DNA of 64,000 nucleotides from assembly GCA_033557465.1 (NCBI GenBank), contig CM066033.1:909876808-909940807 (forward strand), read 5' to 3'. The translations under genes were made by a program, and so were the position numbers. Below the pieces are notes generated by a model. It ran no database searches and was not told where the DNA came from. It worked only from the letters and a program-made list of their open reading frames with translations. This stretch comes from Ichthyophis bannanicus. Lineage: Eukaryota; Chordata; Amphibia; Gymnophiona; Ichthyophiidae. Positions 33,648 through 43,641 of this stretch are shown here, piece after piece. Each line of letters opens with the position of its first letter. Position 1 is the first letter of the stretch.

Positions 33648-36104
33648 ATAAACAGCAGTATTGAGAAAATTACATCAATCATTAACATAGTGAACATTTG
33701 TTTCTGGCAGAGCAATTAAGGTGGGATTTCCTAGATGGGAGAAGGACTTGTATCATGGCTAGGAGAGAGGGAGGAGGACTATTCTTAGGCGGGAACCTAT
33801 GGTGGTAGGGTTGAAGGGATGTTGTGTGCTAAATGGAGGCTATCCTTCTGTGGGTGTATCTGCTGATCTATGCCAAAGTGTTCCTGAAAGAGGTTTGTCT
33901 TCAACTTTTGTTGGAAGACCTGATGACATTGGATGCTCCATAGTGTGGGGGATAAGGCATTCCAGAGGGTAGGGGCATATAGCTTAAAGGCTCTTAGGTG
34001 AGCATATTGGGTGCTCTTGCAGATCTGTGATGGCAGGTTAAGTAAGTTCTGGATGCTCTGTCTTCATGGTTTGTTGGCCTTGAGTCAGAGGTGATGTTGT
34101 GCCAGGCCTTGTGTATGATGGTATGGACTTTGTGTTTGATTCTGGAGGCAATTGGAAGCCAATAGAGAGTTTTTAGCATGGGTGAGATGTGGGTGTGTCT
34201 GGAGGCTCTGACGATGATGCATGCGGCAGTGTTTTGGGCAAGCTGCAGTGATAGGATGGTGGTTTTGGTGAGCTCCTGGTATATAGAGTTGCAGTAGTCA
34301 AGGATGGGGGTGATGGAGGCTTGGCATACTGAATGGAAGTGTCAGTGGACAGGAGGGGGCATAGGTTATGTAGGGTTCTGAGTTTGAAGTAGACTGACTT
34401 GGTGGTATTCCGGATGTGGGTTTGGAAGTTTAGTTACTGATCTAGAGTGATGCCAAGATATCTGACCTGGGCTTTGACTTGAAGATCCATGTTGTCATAT
34501 CTGATGGATAAGGGGGTGTAAAGGTGGGGTCCTTTGTGACATGGAGGATCTCTCTCTTGCTGAAGTTGATTGCTAAGTTGTGGAGCTAGAGCCAGCTGAC
34601 TGTTTCTTTGAAGCAGGCAGTGAGCTTTGAGTAGTCGGGAGCAGTTGTGGAAAAAGGAGTGAAGATCATTATGTCATCGGTGTAGATTTGATAACTGACG
34701 TTGAAGTTCTGGATGGTTGTGCACAGGGGCCAGATGTAAATAATGAAGTGTAGGGAAGAAAGTGCGGATCCTTGGGGTGCTCCTTGAGTCAGGGTGTAGG
34801 GGGCTGATGTGAGCTGACTGAATTTTATCTGTTGGGTACGCTGAGAGAGGTATGATTGAATCCATGTGAGAGGCTTGCCTTGTACTCCAATATGTGAAGT
34901 TGGTTGAATAGCATTTAGTGGGATACCATGTTGAATTCTGTGGAGATGTCTACAAATAGCAGTATGAAACTGATGAAGGTTCTTTCCATTCCAGTGATGA
35001 GAGTTGATAGCAAGGAGGTCAGCAAGGTTTCAGTGCTGTGATACTGGCAAAACCAATGTTGATGTTTGTCAAGGGGCGTGTGTAAGTCAATGTGTTCTTG
35101 CAGTTGGATTTGGGCAGCCTTTTCTATTATCTTTACGAGAAAGGGTATGTTGGCTATGGGTCTGTATGAGGCAGGTGAGCTGGGGTCTAAGTGGAGTTTC
35201 TTTAAGAGGGGTCTGACTGAGGCTTGCTTTGGGGGGGAAGCTGGATTGTGAGAGGGAGGTGTGAAGGAAAGATATGAGCAGTAGGAGGTATGCTCTTGTA
35301 ACTTTCACCCATGAGACTGGGCATGGGTCTAATGGGGAGGTAGTTGTGTTGATATGCGAGATGATGTTGTCAAATTCTTCGGGTGGCACATTTCTGAAGG
35401 TGGTCCTTGTTGCGTGGTCCCAAGCGCATTGTCTGGTATAGGTATGTAGAGCATGGTGGGTATGGTGGAGTTGTGCTTGGCCTTTAAAAAGTCTTCCATG
35501 TCCTGAGGGTTCAGAGTGTTGTCCTCTTGTGAATGGGTAGGGTCCTTGGTGAGGGATTTCACCAGTTTGAAAAGCTTTCTTGGTTTGTTGAGTGCATGGA
35601 GGAGTGTATTGTTGTAGTATTCACATTTGGATTCAATGGTGCTGTTGCAGTATGCTCTGAGTTGGTCCAGGTACATGGTCTTCAGTTCGGGAGCCTTGGA
35701 ATTTTTCCACTGGCAATCAATCCAGCAAAGTGCACACTTTTGATTTCCTAGTTCTGTGGAGTACCAGGGTGGGCGATGTCACTGTTATGAGGGCGGAGCT
35801 CGCAAGGGTGCCATGGCAGCAGTGGAGATCATGGCGTTCCATTTGACAATTATGGCATCCAAGTTTGTTTCGAGAGGGATGTCCTTAAGGGCTGGCAGTA
35901 TTTTTTGGAGGAAGGAAGGCTGGTCGAGCGTGGCAAATCTTCTTGTTGCAGTGGCCTTGTTGCGCGAGGGTAGATGCTGTGTGGGTGGGGTATTGTGAAC
36001 GTGATGCTATGATGGTTTGACCAGGGGATGGGGGTTTTAGGGGTTAGGATGTGTTTCTGTGTGTTGAGCAAGGAGGTGGGGAAGAAGACCTGGTCAAGGA
36101 TTCC

Positions 36105-36854
36105 TCATTTTGTGTGAGTTGGGGTATTGATGAACTGCGTATAGTGCAAGTCGCTCATTGCTTGGAGGAAAGCTGTGCCTTGGCTGGTGGGGGCCGAGGG
36201 GAGGTTCACGTTGCCAAGGAGGATGAGGTACCTCTGGTGTGATGTGTGCGAGCAGACCTTGTCGAGCAGTGTGTCCAGTTCCTTGGCCTTGTTGTGCGGT
36301 GCCCTATATATAAGGCAGATTGAAAAATGCTTATTTGCCACTGTGAGAACATCCATGTCTGGTGAGGAGATGGAGCGGATTGTGTTAAATTTCAGGTTCT
36401 TGTTTGAGATGATGCAAACACCACCCCCTCTGCTATTGTTACTGAGTGGGCAGTTGTGGATGGTGTGTGTGTCAGTGTTGAGTTGGATGAGCAAGACGTT
36501 GTCATTGCCCATAAACCACGTCTCAGTGATGCACAGGATGTCTATTCTGTCATCGGCGATGTAATTGGAGAGAGTCTGAATCTTGTTACAGGCAGAACAT
36601 GAATTTATGAGGTCGCATCTGATGGTACTGCTGTTGTGTGCGTGGGGAGGGGCCGACTGTTCTGTGGTGATAAGGAGAAAGCGTCTTGGGCTACTACCGT
36701 ATTGGGTATTATGTGGGTGCCATGATTTGGGTGGTTTGAGTCTCGTGTTATGCATAATGGAATTTGGGCACCAGTCAGTCGGGTTCATCATAGTTCCGGG
36801 TAATATGAGGATGGAATGGCCCAGGAATGCGAGCCAGATCAGAGAGTATGGCAT
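36105..36854 (-). pseudogene. LINE endonuclease (APE-type) N-terminal part
   Basis: A 249-codon minus frame. After a low-similarity leader come Ile-Asn-Ser-Cys-Ser-Ala...Leu-Ser-Asn-Tyr-Ile, Cys-Ile-Thr-Glu-Thr-Trp (the metal-binding Glu), Arg-Gly-Gly-Gly-Val-Cys-Ile-Ile, Ile-Tyr-Arg-Ala-Pro, and Gly-Asn-Val-Asn-Leu-Pro where Gly-Asp-Phe-Asn is expected, so a catalytic Asp is replaced. The enzyme would nick target DNA for LINE integration. The C-terminal Ser-Asp-His part follows in another frame near 36010 as Trp-Ser-Asn-His-His. Confidence 0.8.
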
Positions 36855-37209
36855 TCTTGTTGTCCTGCTTTGTGTACATTGGTTTGAGGTCCCAATAGGT
36901 GTTTTTTTGCTGGCGCTGTGGTATAGAAGGGGTGGGTCCTATGGTAGCTGCACTGCCTCCGTTGGTCTGCTAGCAGCTCCGGTCAGGTGGAGTTCAATGC
37001 TATTGTACTGGTCACCTCTAGTTCCTGAGGTGTTGTGTTAGTGGTGTTGGCTGTATCTTTGGGGATCAAGCTGTTTCACTATGGTGGCTTGGCTGGGTTC
37101 TTTCTTCCCATGTGCTGTTCCAGAAGGGGGAAGCTTGAGTGCAGTGATGGAGGTCCCTGGCCAAGGGCCATGCCAAAGGGCTCTTTGGTGAGGCCCACCT
37201 GGTGCAGGT

Positions 37210-37910
37210 ACACCCTGGAGCAGTTCAGTTTAAGGGTTTGTGAGCTGGAAGGAAGGAGCATGTTGATGGTTGTGCACCGGCAGGGAGAGGGGCCTACCTC
37301 TGGTGAGCAAAGTATGCTGATGAGTCCTGGGTTTGGCTGCAATGATGTTATGGCAGTGCTGAGTGCAGCGGTAGCAAGGAGCTGTTCAGTGAGTGATCCA
37401 TGTGTGTATGTGTGAGCTGGGAAGTGTCTTTCGCACCCTGGAGCAGTTCAGTTTAAGTGTCTGAACTGGAAGGAAGGAGCACATCAATGGTTGTGTGCTG
37501 GCAGCAAGAGGGGCCTACCTCTGGTGAGCAAAGCACACTTCTGAGTCTTGGGTTCAGCTGCAATGATGTTGAGGTGGCGTTGAGTGCAGCAGGAGCAAGA
37601 TACAGTTCAGTGGGCGATCCATGTGTGTGTGTGTGTTTATGTGTGTGTGTGTGTGTGTGTGTGAGCTGGGAAGTGTCTTTTGCATCTTGAAGCAGTTCAG
37701 TTTAAGTGTCTGTGAGCCGGAAGGAAAGAGCACATGATTGAAAGTCCACCATCAGCGGAAGGGGCCTTCCTCTGGTGAGCAAAGCACGCTGCTGAGTCCT
37801 GGGTTCGGCTTTGATGATGTTGAAGCGGCACTGAGTGCAGCAGGAGCAAGGTGCTGTTCAGAGGTTGATCCATGCGTGTGTGTGTGAGCTGGGAAGTGTT
37901 ATACAAGTAT
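37210..37910 (-). repeat. Three tandem 5' units of the LINE
   Basis: GCAGTTCAGTTTAAGTGTCTG-like starts occur at about 37220, 37443 and 37692, giving periods of about 223 and 249 bp. The difference is mostly the expanded (GT)n at 37625-37662. Shared words are GGGGCCTACCTCTGGTGAGC and GAGCTGGGAAGTGT. The position at the LINE 5' side suggests promoter monomers, as known in some L1 elements (inference). Confidence 0.7.
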
Positions 37911-37914
37911 TAAA

Positions 37915-38225
37915 TTAAATGTAATCATGTTGTGATCACAATTGCCAAGTGGCCCCAACACTATTACCTCTAGTACTAGATTCTGTATTCCACTAAAGAC
38001 TAGAACTAAAATAGCTTTCCCTCATGTTGTTTCATTAACCAGCTGCTCCATGAAGCAATCATTTATTTCAGTATATCTTGATGCGACATTGACCCAGCCG
38101 ATACTGGGGTAATTGAAATCACCCACTGTTACTGTGTTGTAAATTTTTCTTAGATTCCATAATTTCTGTTATCATTTTGTCATCTGTGTGTTTATTTTGG
38201 CCAGGCAGACAGTAGAACTCTAAAT
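37915..38225 (-). pseudogene. CR1-type LINE endonuclease fragment (minus)
   Basis: The reverse frame reads Val-Gly-Asp-Phe-Asn-Tyr-Pro, Phe-Met-Glu-Gln-Leu-Val-Asn-Glu and Leu-Gly-Asn-Cys-Asp-His-Asn with few stops, matching the Gly-Asp-Phe-Asn and Ser-Asp-His ends of APE endonucleases of CR1-like LINEs. Catalytic Asp, Asn and His are present, but the flanks are missing. Confidence 0.65.
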
Positions 38226-38663
38226 AAGCTCATGAATCACTTTTCCTGCTTCAACTTTATTCTGACCTACGATCAAGCACCCAGAATAACAAGGCTAATA
38301 CTCTCTCCTGGGCAAAAGGGAATGAGGTGCTAGAGGCAAAGTATACTGCCATAATCCTCTTTCTTGAGAACCTCATCCTAGGCACCCATAAGATGGACGT
38401 CATGGAAAATGTAAAGGCAAGTTTGCTTAGAGATGTTTGCACAAGTTCCTCAGTGGGGAATGACCAGATTAGGGGAGGAGATGGGGTGGAGCTGGCAAGA
38501 GAAACAAACTTTATATCCCCAAAGGCAAATCATATCTTGAAGTGCTTCACAGCTGTCACAATGCCTACTAGCATGTCACCCTGGCATTTCTAGCTACAGA
38601 GAGTTAGTGGGCTGAGACTTCTTGTATAATATTCCGCAGTACAGCCCCCCCCCCCCACCCCCA
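38226..38663. other. Unrecognised sequence ending in a C run
   Basis: No family recognised. A C-rich run lies at 38645-38660. Confidence 0.35.
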
Positions 38664-39040
38664 GGACTGTTGTTGTTGTTGTTAAGTGCCGAGTCGGTGT
38701 CGACTCATGGCGATCCTCTGGATAGTTGTCCTAAATTGTGTTCGGTCTTCAGTCAGGCGGCTCATTGTTGACAGACTGGTACCCGTAGCTGCTGTATGGT
38801 ATCGCTGCCATTGCTGGCCTTCCTCTTTTGCATTGACCTTCTATCTTGCCAAGGTCTTTCTCTAATGTTCTCTCTCTTCACATGATGTGTCCAAAGTAAG
38901 AAAGTCGAAGTCTTGTCATCTGAGCTTCTAAAGAAAGCTTAGGTTTGATCTCCTCTAGTACTGACTGGTTTGTTCTTTGGGCAGTCCATGGTATACACAG
39001 TATTCACCGCCAGCACCATAATTCAAAGGCATCAATTTTC
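38664..39040 (-). mobile_element. RTE-type LINE 3' end or SINE sharing that tail (minus)
   Basis: (GTT)n at 38669-38681 is followed by AAGTGCCGAGTCGGTGTCGA, GACTCATGGCGATCCTCTGG, GACAGACTGGTACC, ATGTGTCCAAAGTAAG and CAGTCCATGGTATACACAG. I recognise this as the widespread vertebrate repeat whose complement encodes the C-terminus of an RTE-like ORF and is shared by derived SINEs. No frame survives. It abuts the CR1 at about 39041. Confidence 0.6.
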
Positions 39041-39044
39041 TTCC

Positions 39045-40927
39045 TGTCTAAAAAATATGGGGATAAGACATTTTTCAGATATGTTAGTAAGAAGAGGAAG
39101 GGCAAAAGTGGTATTGTCAGACTCAAGGGTGAAGGGGAGGAATATGTAGAAACTGATGAGGATAAAGTGGAATTGCTTAACAAATATTTCTGTTCTGTGT
39201 TCACAGATGAAGAACCAGGAGCAGAACCTCAGAAAACACCCACAAACAAGAATAGAAGCGAGAGGCATCTTGAAAAATTTTCAGAAGACTGTGTTTGTGA
39301 GAAACTAGCTCAACTTAAAGTAAACAAAGCAATGGGACCGGATGGGATACACCCTAGAATACTGAAGGAACTTGGGGACCTTTTCAGTGCCTCACTGGAG
39401 TCAGGAGTGGTGCCAAAGGACTGGAGAGAGGCTCATGTGGTGCCTTTACACAAAAGCGGAAGTAAGAATGTGGTTGAAAACTACAGGCCGGTTAGTTTAA
39501 CTTTGGTGGTGAGTAAATTATTGGAAACGCTGCTGAAAGAGAAAATAGTGAGGTTTCTGGAGTCCAGCGGATTACAGGATCCAAGGCAGCATGGATTCAT
39601 CAGAGGCAGGTCTTGTCAGACAAATCTGATTGATTTCTTTGACTGGGTGACCAGGGAGTTGGACCGAGGGAGAGCCCTAGATGTGGTGTATTTAGATTTC
39701 AGTAAAGCCTTTGACACTGTTCCTCACAGGTGACTTATAAATAAACTGAGCACCCTAGGAATGGACCCTAAAGTTACTGCTTGGGTTAGAAATTGGTTGG
39801 GTGGGAGATGACAAAGAGTACAGGTAAATGGAGCTCACTCTGAGGAGAAGGATGTTACCAGAGGTGTACCCCAGGGATCTGTCCTTGGTCTGATTCTTTT
39901 TAACATCTTTGTTAGTGATATAGCGGAAGGGCTGTCTGGTAAGGTTTGCCTCTTTGCGGATGATACCAAAATCTGCAATAGAGTAGACACCCAGGAAGGT
40001 GTAGATAACATGAGGTGGGATCTAGCTAAGCTTGAAGAATGGTCTAGAATTTGGCAACTGGGATTTAATGTTAAAAAATGTAAAGTCATGCATTTGGGCT
40101 GTAGCAATCCAAGGGAGCAATATAGTATAGGGGGTGAAGTATTTTTGTCCACTAAAGAAGAGCGGGACCTAGGTGTGGTTGTGTCTGATGATCTTAAAGT
40201 AGGTAAATGTTAGGAAATAATAATAATGCTTAGTTTAAGTGCATATACAGGAGGCCTGCACAAGGAAAATCAGAATCCTATATATGTGCCCTTTGTACAT
40301 TCTGGTGTGGGTATGGAAAAGGAATGTGCTGTGCTAAGCTAAACTGATTGTTCTACTCAGAGATGACTTGTATTTGCATAGTTACTGATAAGCTATAGTG
40401 GGCCCCAGAAGATGGGTGGATGATGTATGAATATGTTTCTGATAATGTATAAAATACGGACAATCCCTCCACCCTTTGGAATAAACTTGCATACTTTTCC
40501 TTCTGTGTGGTCTGTGAGTTTTATTCCCCTGGATTCCAGCCAGCCGGAGCAGCACACCGCAGATGAGGGTTCGGGACTTCCCTGGCCTGAAGTGACCAAC
40601 AAGAAGCGGACCCTTTACACTAAACAGGTAGAAAAGGCAACGGCAAAAGCTAGAAGGATGCTTGGGTGCATACAGAGAGGAATGGCTAGCAGAAAAAAAG
40701 AGGTGATAGTGCCTCTGTATAAGTCTCTGGTGCAACCTCATTTGGAGTATAGTGTGCAATTCTGGAGACCACACCTTCAAAAGGATATAAACAGGATGGA
40801 GTCAGTACAGAGGGTGGCTACTAAAATGGTTAGTGGTCTTCATTATAAAGCATATGAGGACAGACTTAAGGATCTTAATATATACACCTTAGAGGAAAGG
40901 CGGGATAGAGGTGATATGATTCAGATG
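39045..40927 (+). pseudogene. CR1 ORF2 reverse transcriptase, inactivated
   Basis: In order: Leu-Leu-Asn-Lys-Tyr-Phe-Cys-Ser-Val-Phe, Gly-Pro-Asp-Gly-Ile-His-Pro, Glu-Asn-Tyr-Arg-Pro-Val-Ser-Leu, Tyr-Leu-Asp-Phe-Ser-Lys-Ala-Phe-Asp-Thr-Val (catalytic Asp), Gly-Val-Pro-Gln-Gly-Ser-Val-Leu, Phe-Ala-Asp-Asp-Thr (catalytic pair, about 39953), and Asp-Leu-Gly-Val-Val-Val. After the LTR it resumes with Ala-Arg-Arg-Met-Leu-Gly-Cys-Ile. Two in-frame TGA codons (about 39732 and 39809) stand where CR1 relatives have Arg, consistent with CGA to TGA decay. The open frame start at 38945 lies in the neighbouring repeat and is not the CR1 start. Confidence 0.85.
40208..40619 (+). mobile_element. Solo retroviral LTR (412 bp) in the CR1
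   Basis: It begins TGTTAGG and ends TTTACA, the canonical TG...CA pair. It carries a TATA box (GTATAAAATACG, about 40448), an AATAAA poly(A) signal about 40480 and a GT-rich stretch after it (TGTGTGGTCTGTGAG), in U3-R-U5 order. Flanks are GTAAA (40203-40207) and CTAAA (40620-40624), a likely 4- or 5-bp duplication with one change. CR1 protein similarity resumes right after it. No internal viral genes remain, so it is a recombined solo LTR of an endogenous retrovirus; the genus is not determinable. Confidence 0.85.
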
Positions 40928-41319
40928 GGGGAAGAGGCCAATATTGACAGAAGCTGTAGACCCCCAGGTAGCTGCAACATGCAGGCACCCAGGGGACTTC
41001 CATAGCAGTGGCTGTCATCCTTACCCTGAGATGTATCATTGGCAGGCAGTGAGGGTCCCTGCAGAAACAAATGGTTGGGGAGGGGGCTATGTGGCCATCC
41101 ATGCATGCCTCTACCCCCCATCTGGACCGTGTGCCCTAGGCATCTGTCAACTCGCATGCTGGATGGGCTGGGACTGCACACCACCAACTCGGACAGCACA
41201 TGGGCATGTCAGCATGGTGTGGGGGTGTTGGCAGAGGGACAGTGGCACCCGCCTGCAGCATACCAAAGCCATGCCCTGGTTCTGTGCACAGTGCATATTG
41301 CAGCATGTGCCAAAGTCTG

Positions 41320-41393
41320 TCCGATGCAAAGTATGTCAGCCCCGGTTGGTGTGTGTATGAGTGGAGGGTCACAGGTTTGTGTCCGGGCTGTGG
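41320..41393 (+). other. tRNA-like module 1 of element E
   Basis: Diverged: B-box region GGTTTGTGTCCGGG at about 41372. Recognised mainly by position and by flanking similarity to A and C. Confidence 0.4.
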
Positions 41394-42871
41394 ATTATGC
41401 ATTGCATGTACCTGTGGCTGAACTTTAGCCCACAGTGCAGGTACAGCACCAGCATGTGCAATTCCCAATGAATTGACCAGCAAGGGTACAAACATCCATC
41501 AACCACACAGACAGGCTCCAGTATCCACAGCTGCATGGAGAGTCAGGCTGATAGTACTGGCACACTGAGCAGGTGTTAACATCAGAGCTTGCAACTAACT
41601 CCTGCACAAGGAACACACATTAACAATGCTCAAGCTGATCTCATGGCCAAGGTGGCAGGCAGGAGTGCCAACCATCCCCAGTTTTCCACAGCACGTCAAT
41701 ATATATATATGTGTATGTGTGTCGTGTGCATGCATGTGTGTGTATGTGTGTGTGTGTGCGTGTGTGTGTGTATCAATTTAGTTGCGACTTTCTACACCTC
41801 ACTGAGCCTCGCAATGCCTAAGCTGTTTCCAGCATTAATCTGCAACTGTGCATGATGAGGAGCAAAATATTGTGGGTATGGCCTGAAACAAGGCAGATTG
41901 GCCAGGATGGGTCTGCACTGGAGGTAAGGTCAATTGCTGAGACGTCATAGTGCCCGTCTGCCACGTGCACAGCCTGAGTGGTCACAGCATGTCCTGCTGG
42001 TAGGGCACTCTGACCCTGACCATGGCACGGGTATGTATCCACATAGTGCTATATAGTATCTGGTTCCAGTGATGTGGGTGCACTTCCTGTCCTTGGGGCT
42101 TGATCACTGAACCAAATGCTGGTTGCTGTGTGCACATTCAAAGTGTGCTGACTAGCAGATTGTCTGTAGTTGGTATGTACATGACTGGAAAACCCAGTGG
42201 ATGGCAGCAGGTGCAGTCTGATTGTGCAGGCTGAGAGTGAATGTTAGACCTAGGTGGTTGGGACATGAGGTGTTCCAGGCCTTTTCCCAGTGGTAAGACC
42301 AGCAGAGTCCTTGTTATAACCCCATGCACATATAGATGCATGCCTCCTTTCCCACCAGTAGTTAGCAGCCATGGTATTAGCAATGTAGCACTGGGTGTGG
42401 ACATGCACTATTCTAGGTGGGTCACTGCCCAACAGGGCAAGATATGGTTGGCACATACAGCAATTCCACAGGAAGCAAGGTGATTAGTATCTTGCACTGC
42501 AAACAATAGCTATCATACACTAACAGTGATGTGGATCCACAGCACAGGCAGTAGAGACCATCTCTAGCACTGCAGGTATGGGGGACCTGGTGCTGGGTGC
42601 CCATCCTCACCCTCAGGGTGACAGCTGAAACTGCGCAGTAGCACACTTTGTAGCTGTTATATGATTGAAACACACACTGTCAGTGCATCGTACTGAACTG
42701 ATGTCATGGATCTGTCCATTCTCTGTTTGCTGATCAGCTGCAGACTGCTGTGCTGTGTGTGCTGTGCATCATGGGTACTGGAGGGGTTAATCTATACCAG
42801 CACACACAGCAGATATTTTAGGCAGAGACCTGCAGGCTCTTCAACTCCAGACATTGCACTTTCAAGAGGTG

Positions 42872-42942
42872 TGGAGGTGTAGCATACTGGTTAGTGCACT
42901 GTTCCTATAGGCAGGGGATAGGGTCTGATTCCTACTTGCTCT
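42872..42942 (+). other. tRNA-like module 2 of element E
   Basis: GGTGTAGCATACTGGTTAG for the A-box side and GGGTCTGATTCC (42920-42931) for the B-box side. Confidence 0.55.
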
Positions 42943-43319
42943 TTTTGTGACTGTGTGCTACTCATGTCATATGCCTGTGATAGTCAGGGCTCTCCAGTGC
43001 CTGATCTTCACGTCACCAGTCCCACTCTGTGCTCCTGTGACTGCAAATATCCTGCTGCTTCTGGCTCAGCTAGGGGACACGTCTCCCACATCCTATGCCA
43101 CACACTGACATTGCAATACTTTACATTGGCATCATCCAGTGTATCGGTACAGCTGCCTCCTACATGCTCGTCCACTTTACTGGGAGCCACATAGGGTACC
43201 CACCGCTATGGTAGGTCCATCCGCTCCCACCCATCCTTCCTTCCATCACCTTTACATTGACTTTCTGTGGTGCTCTATACAACATTAGAGTTACAATTGC
43301 TTTCATTCCTTTAGGTGCA

Positions 43320-43600
43320 TGCTTGTCAACTTCATGCACCTTAATCCCCTTGGGGTGCCTTAACCTCCTTAGGGCACCTTATGTTTGGGCACCTTAAACC
43401 CCTTAGGGCACCTTAAAGTACATTTGTCTGCCTTAAGGTGCCTTAAAGTGCATGCTTGTCACCTTACCATGCACTGTTACCGTGTGCTACATGGCCAGGG
43501 CGCCCTATTACCGTGCGTTAAACATTCCGTAGCTCCCTTTATGCTGGACCGCCCCCTACCTGCCCAATGCCTTATATGGCTTAAGGCACCTTACCGCTGC
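43320..43600. repeat. CACCTTA/TAAGGTG repeat block in element E
   Basis: Looser version of the block in A to D: GGGCACCTTA, TTAAGGTGCCTTAA and similar words, mixed with unique DNA. Confidence 0.6.
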
Positions 43601-43641
43601 CCTTAACGCTGGTGACTTTACCGCGGTTTAGTAAACATACC

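Larger units (their letters stand above)
32855..37910 (-). mobile_element. Long L2-like LINE (minus) with tandem 5' repeats
   Basis: The 3' end is at about 32858 with a TATTTATTTATTT tract and the 5' end near 37910. Reading on the minus strand gives tandem 5' repeats (37210-37910), a leader, an apurinic-type endonuclease (36105-36700), linker, RT with Asp-Ile-Ser-Thr-Glu-Phe (near 34930) and Tyr-Thr-Asp-Asp (near 34680, normally Tyr-Ala-Asp-Asp), then the C-terminal block ending in Leu-Tyr-Trp-Leu-Pro-Ile (near 34160). Several frameshifts and stops separate these. An L2 fragment is inserted in its 3' UTR (33002-33647). This is the most complete LINE in the window, about 4.4 kb without the insertion. 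Confidence 0.75.
39041..40927 (+). mobile_element. CR1 LINE (plus), with a solo LTR inserted
   Basis: 5'-truncated CR1 running from the RT N-terminal region to close to the ORF2 end, where it is cut off near 40927 at the junction with element E. The usual CR1 3' UTR is missing, so the break is a later deletion or rearrangement and not the normal 3' end. A 412-bp LTR interrupts it at 40208. Confidence 0.88.
40935..43641 (+). mobile_element. Element E: Harbinger-like transposon, left-truncated
   Basis: Right end GGTTTAGTAAACATACCCC ends at 43641, followed by TAA. No left terminus exists; the interior joins CR1 at about 40930. Content matches A and C: module 1 at about 41320-41393, module 2 at 42872-42942, repeat block at 43320-43600. 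It is the most diverged copy, with a TG microsatellite at 41699-41772. Confidence 0.75.

Noticed and set aside
38945..39040. Start codon at 38945 as the true start of the CR1 protein
   Set aside because: These codons lie in the neighbouring RTE-type repeat read in the wrong sense; CR1 similarity begins at about 39045.
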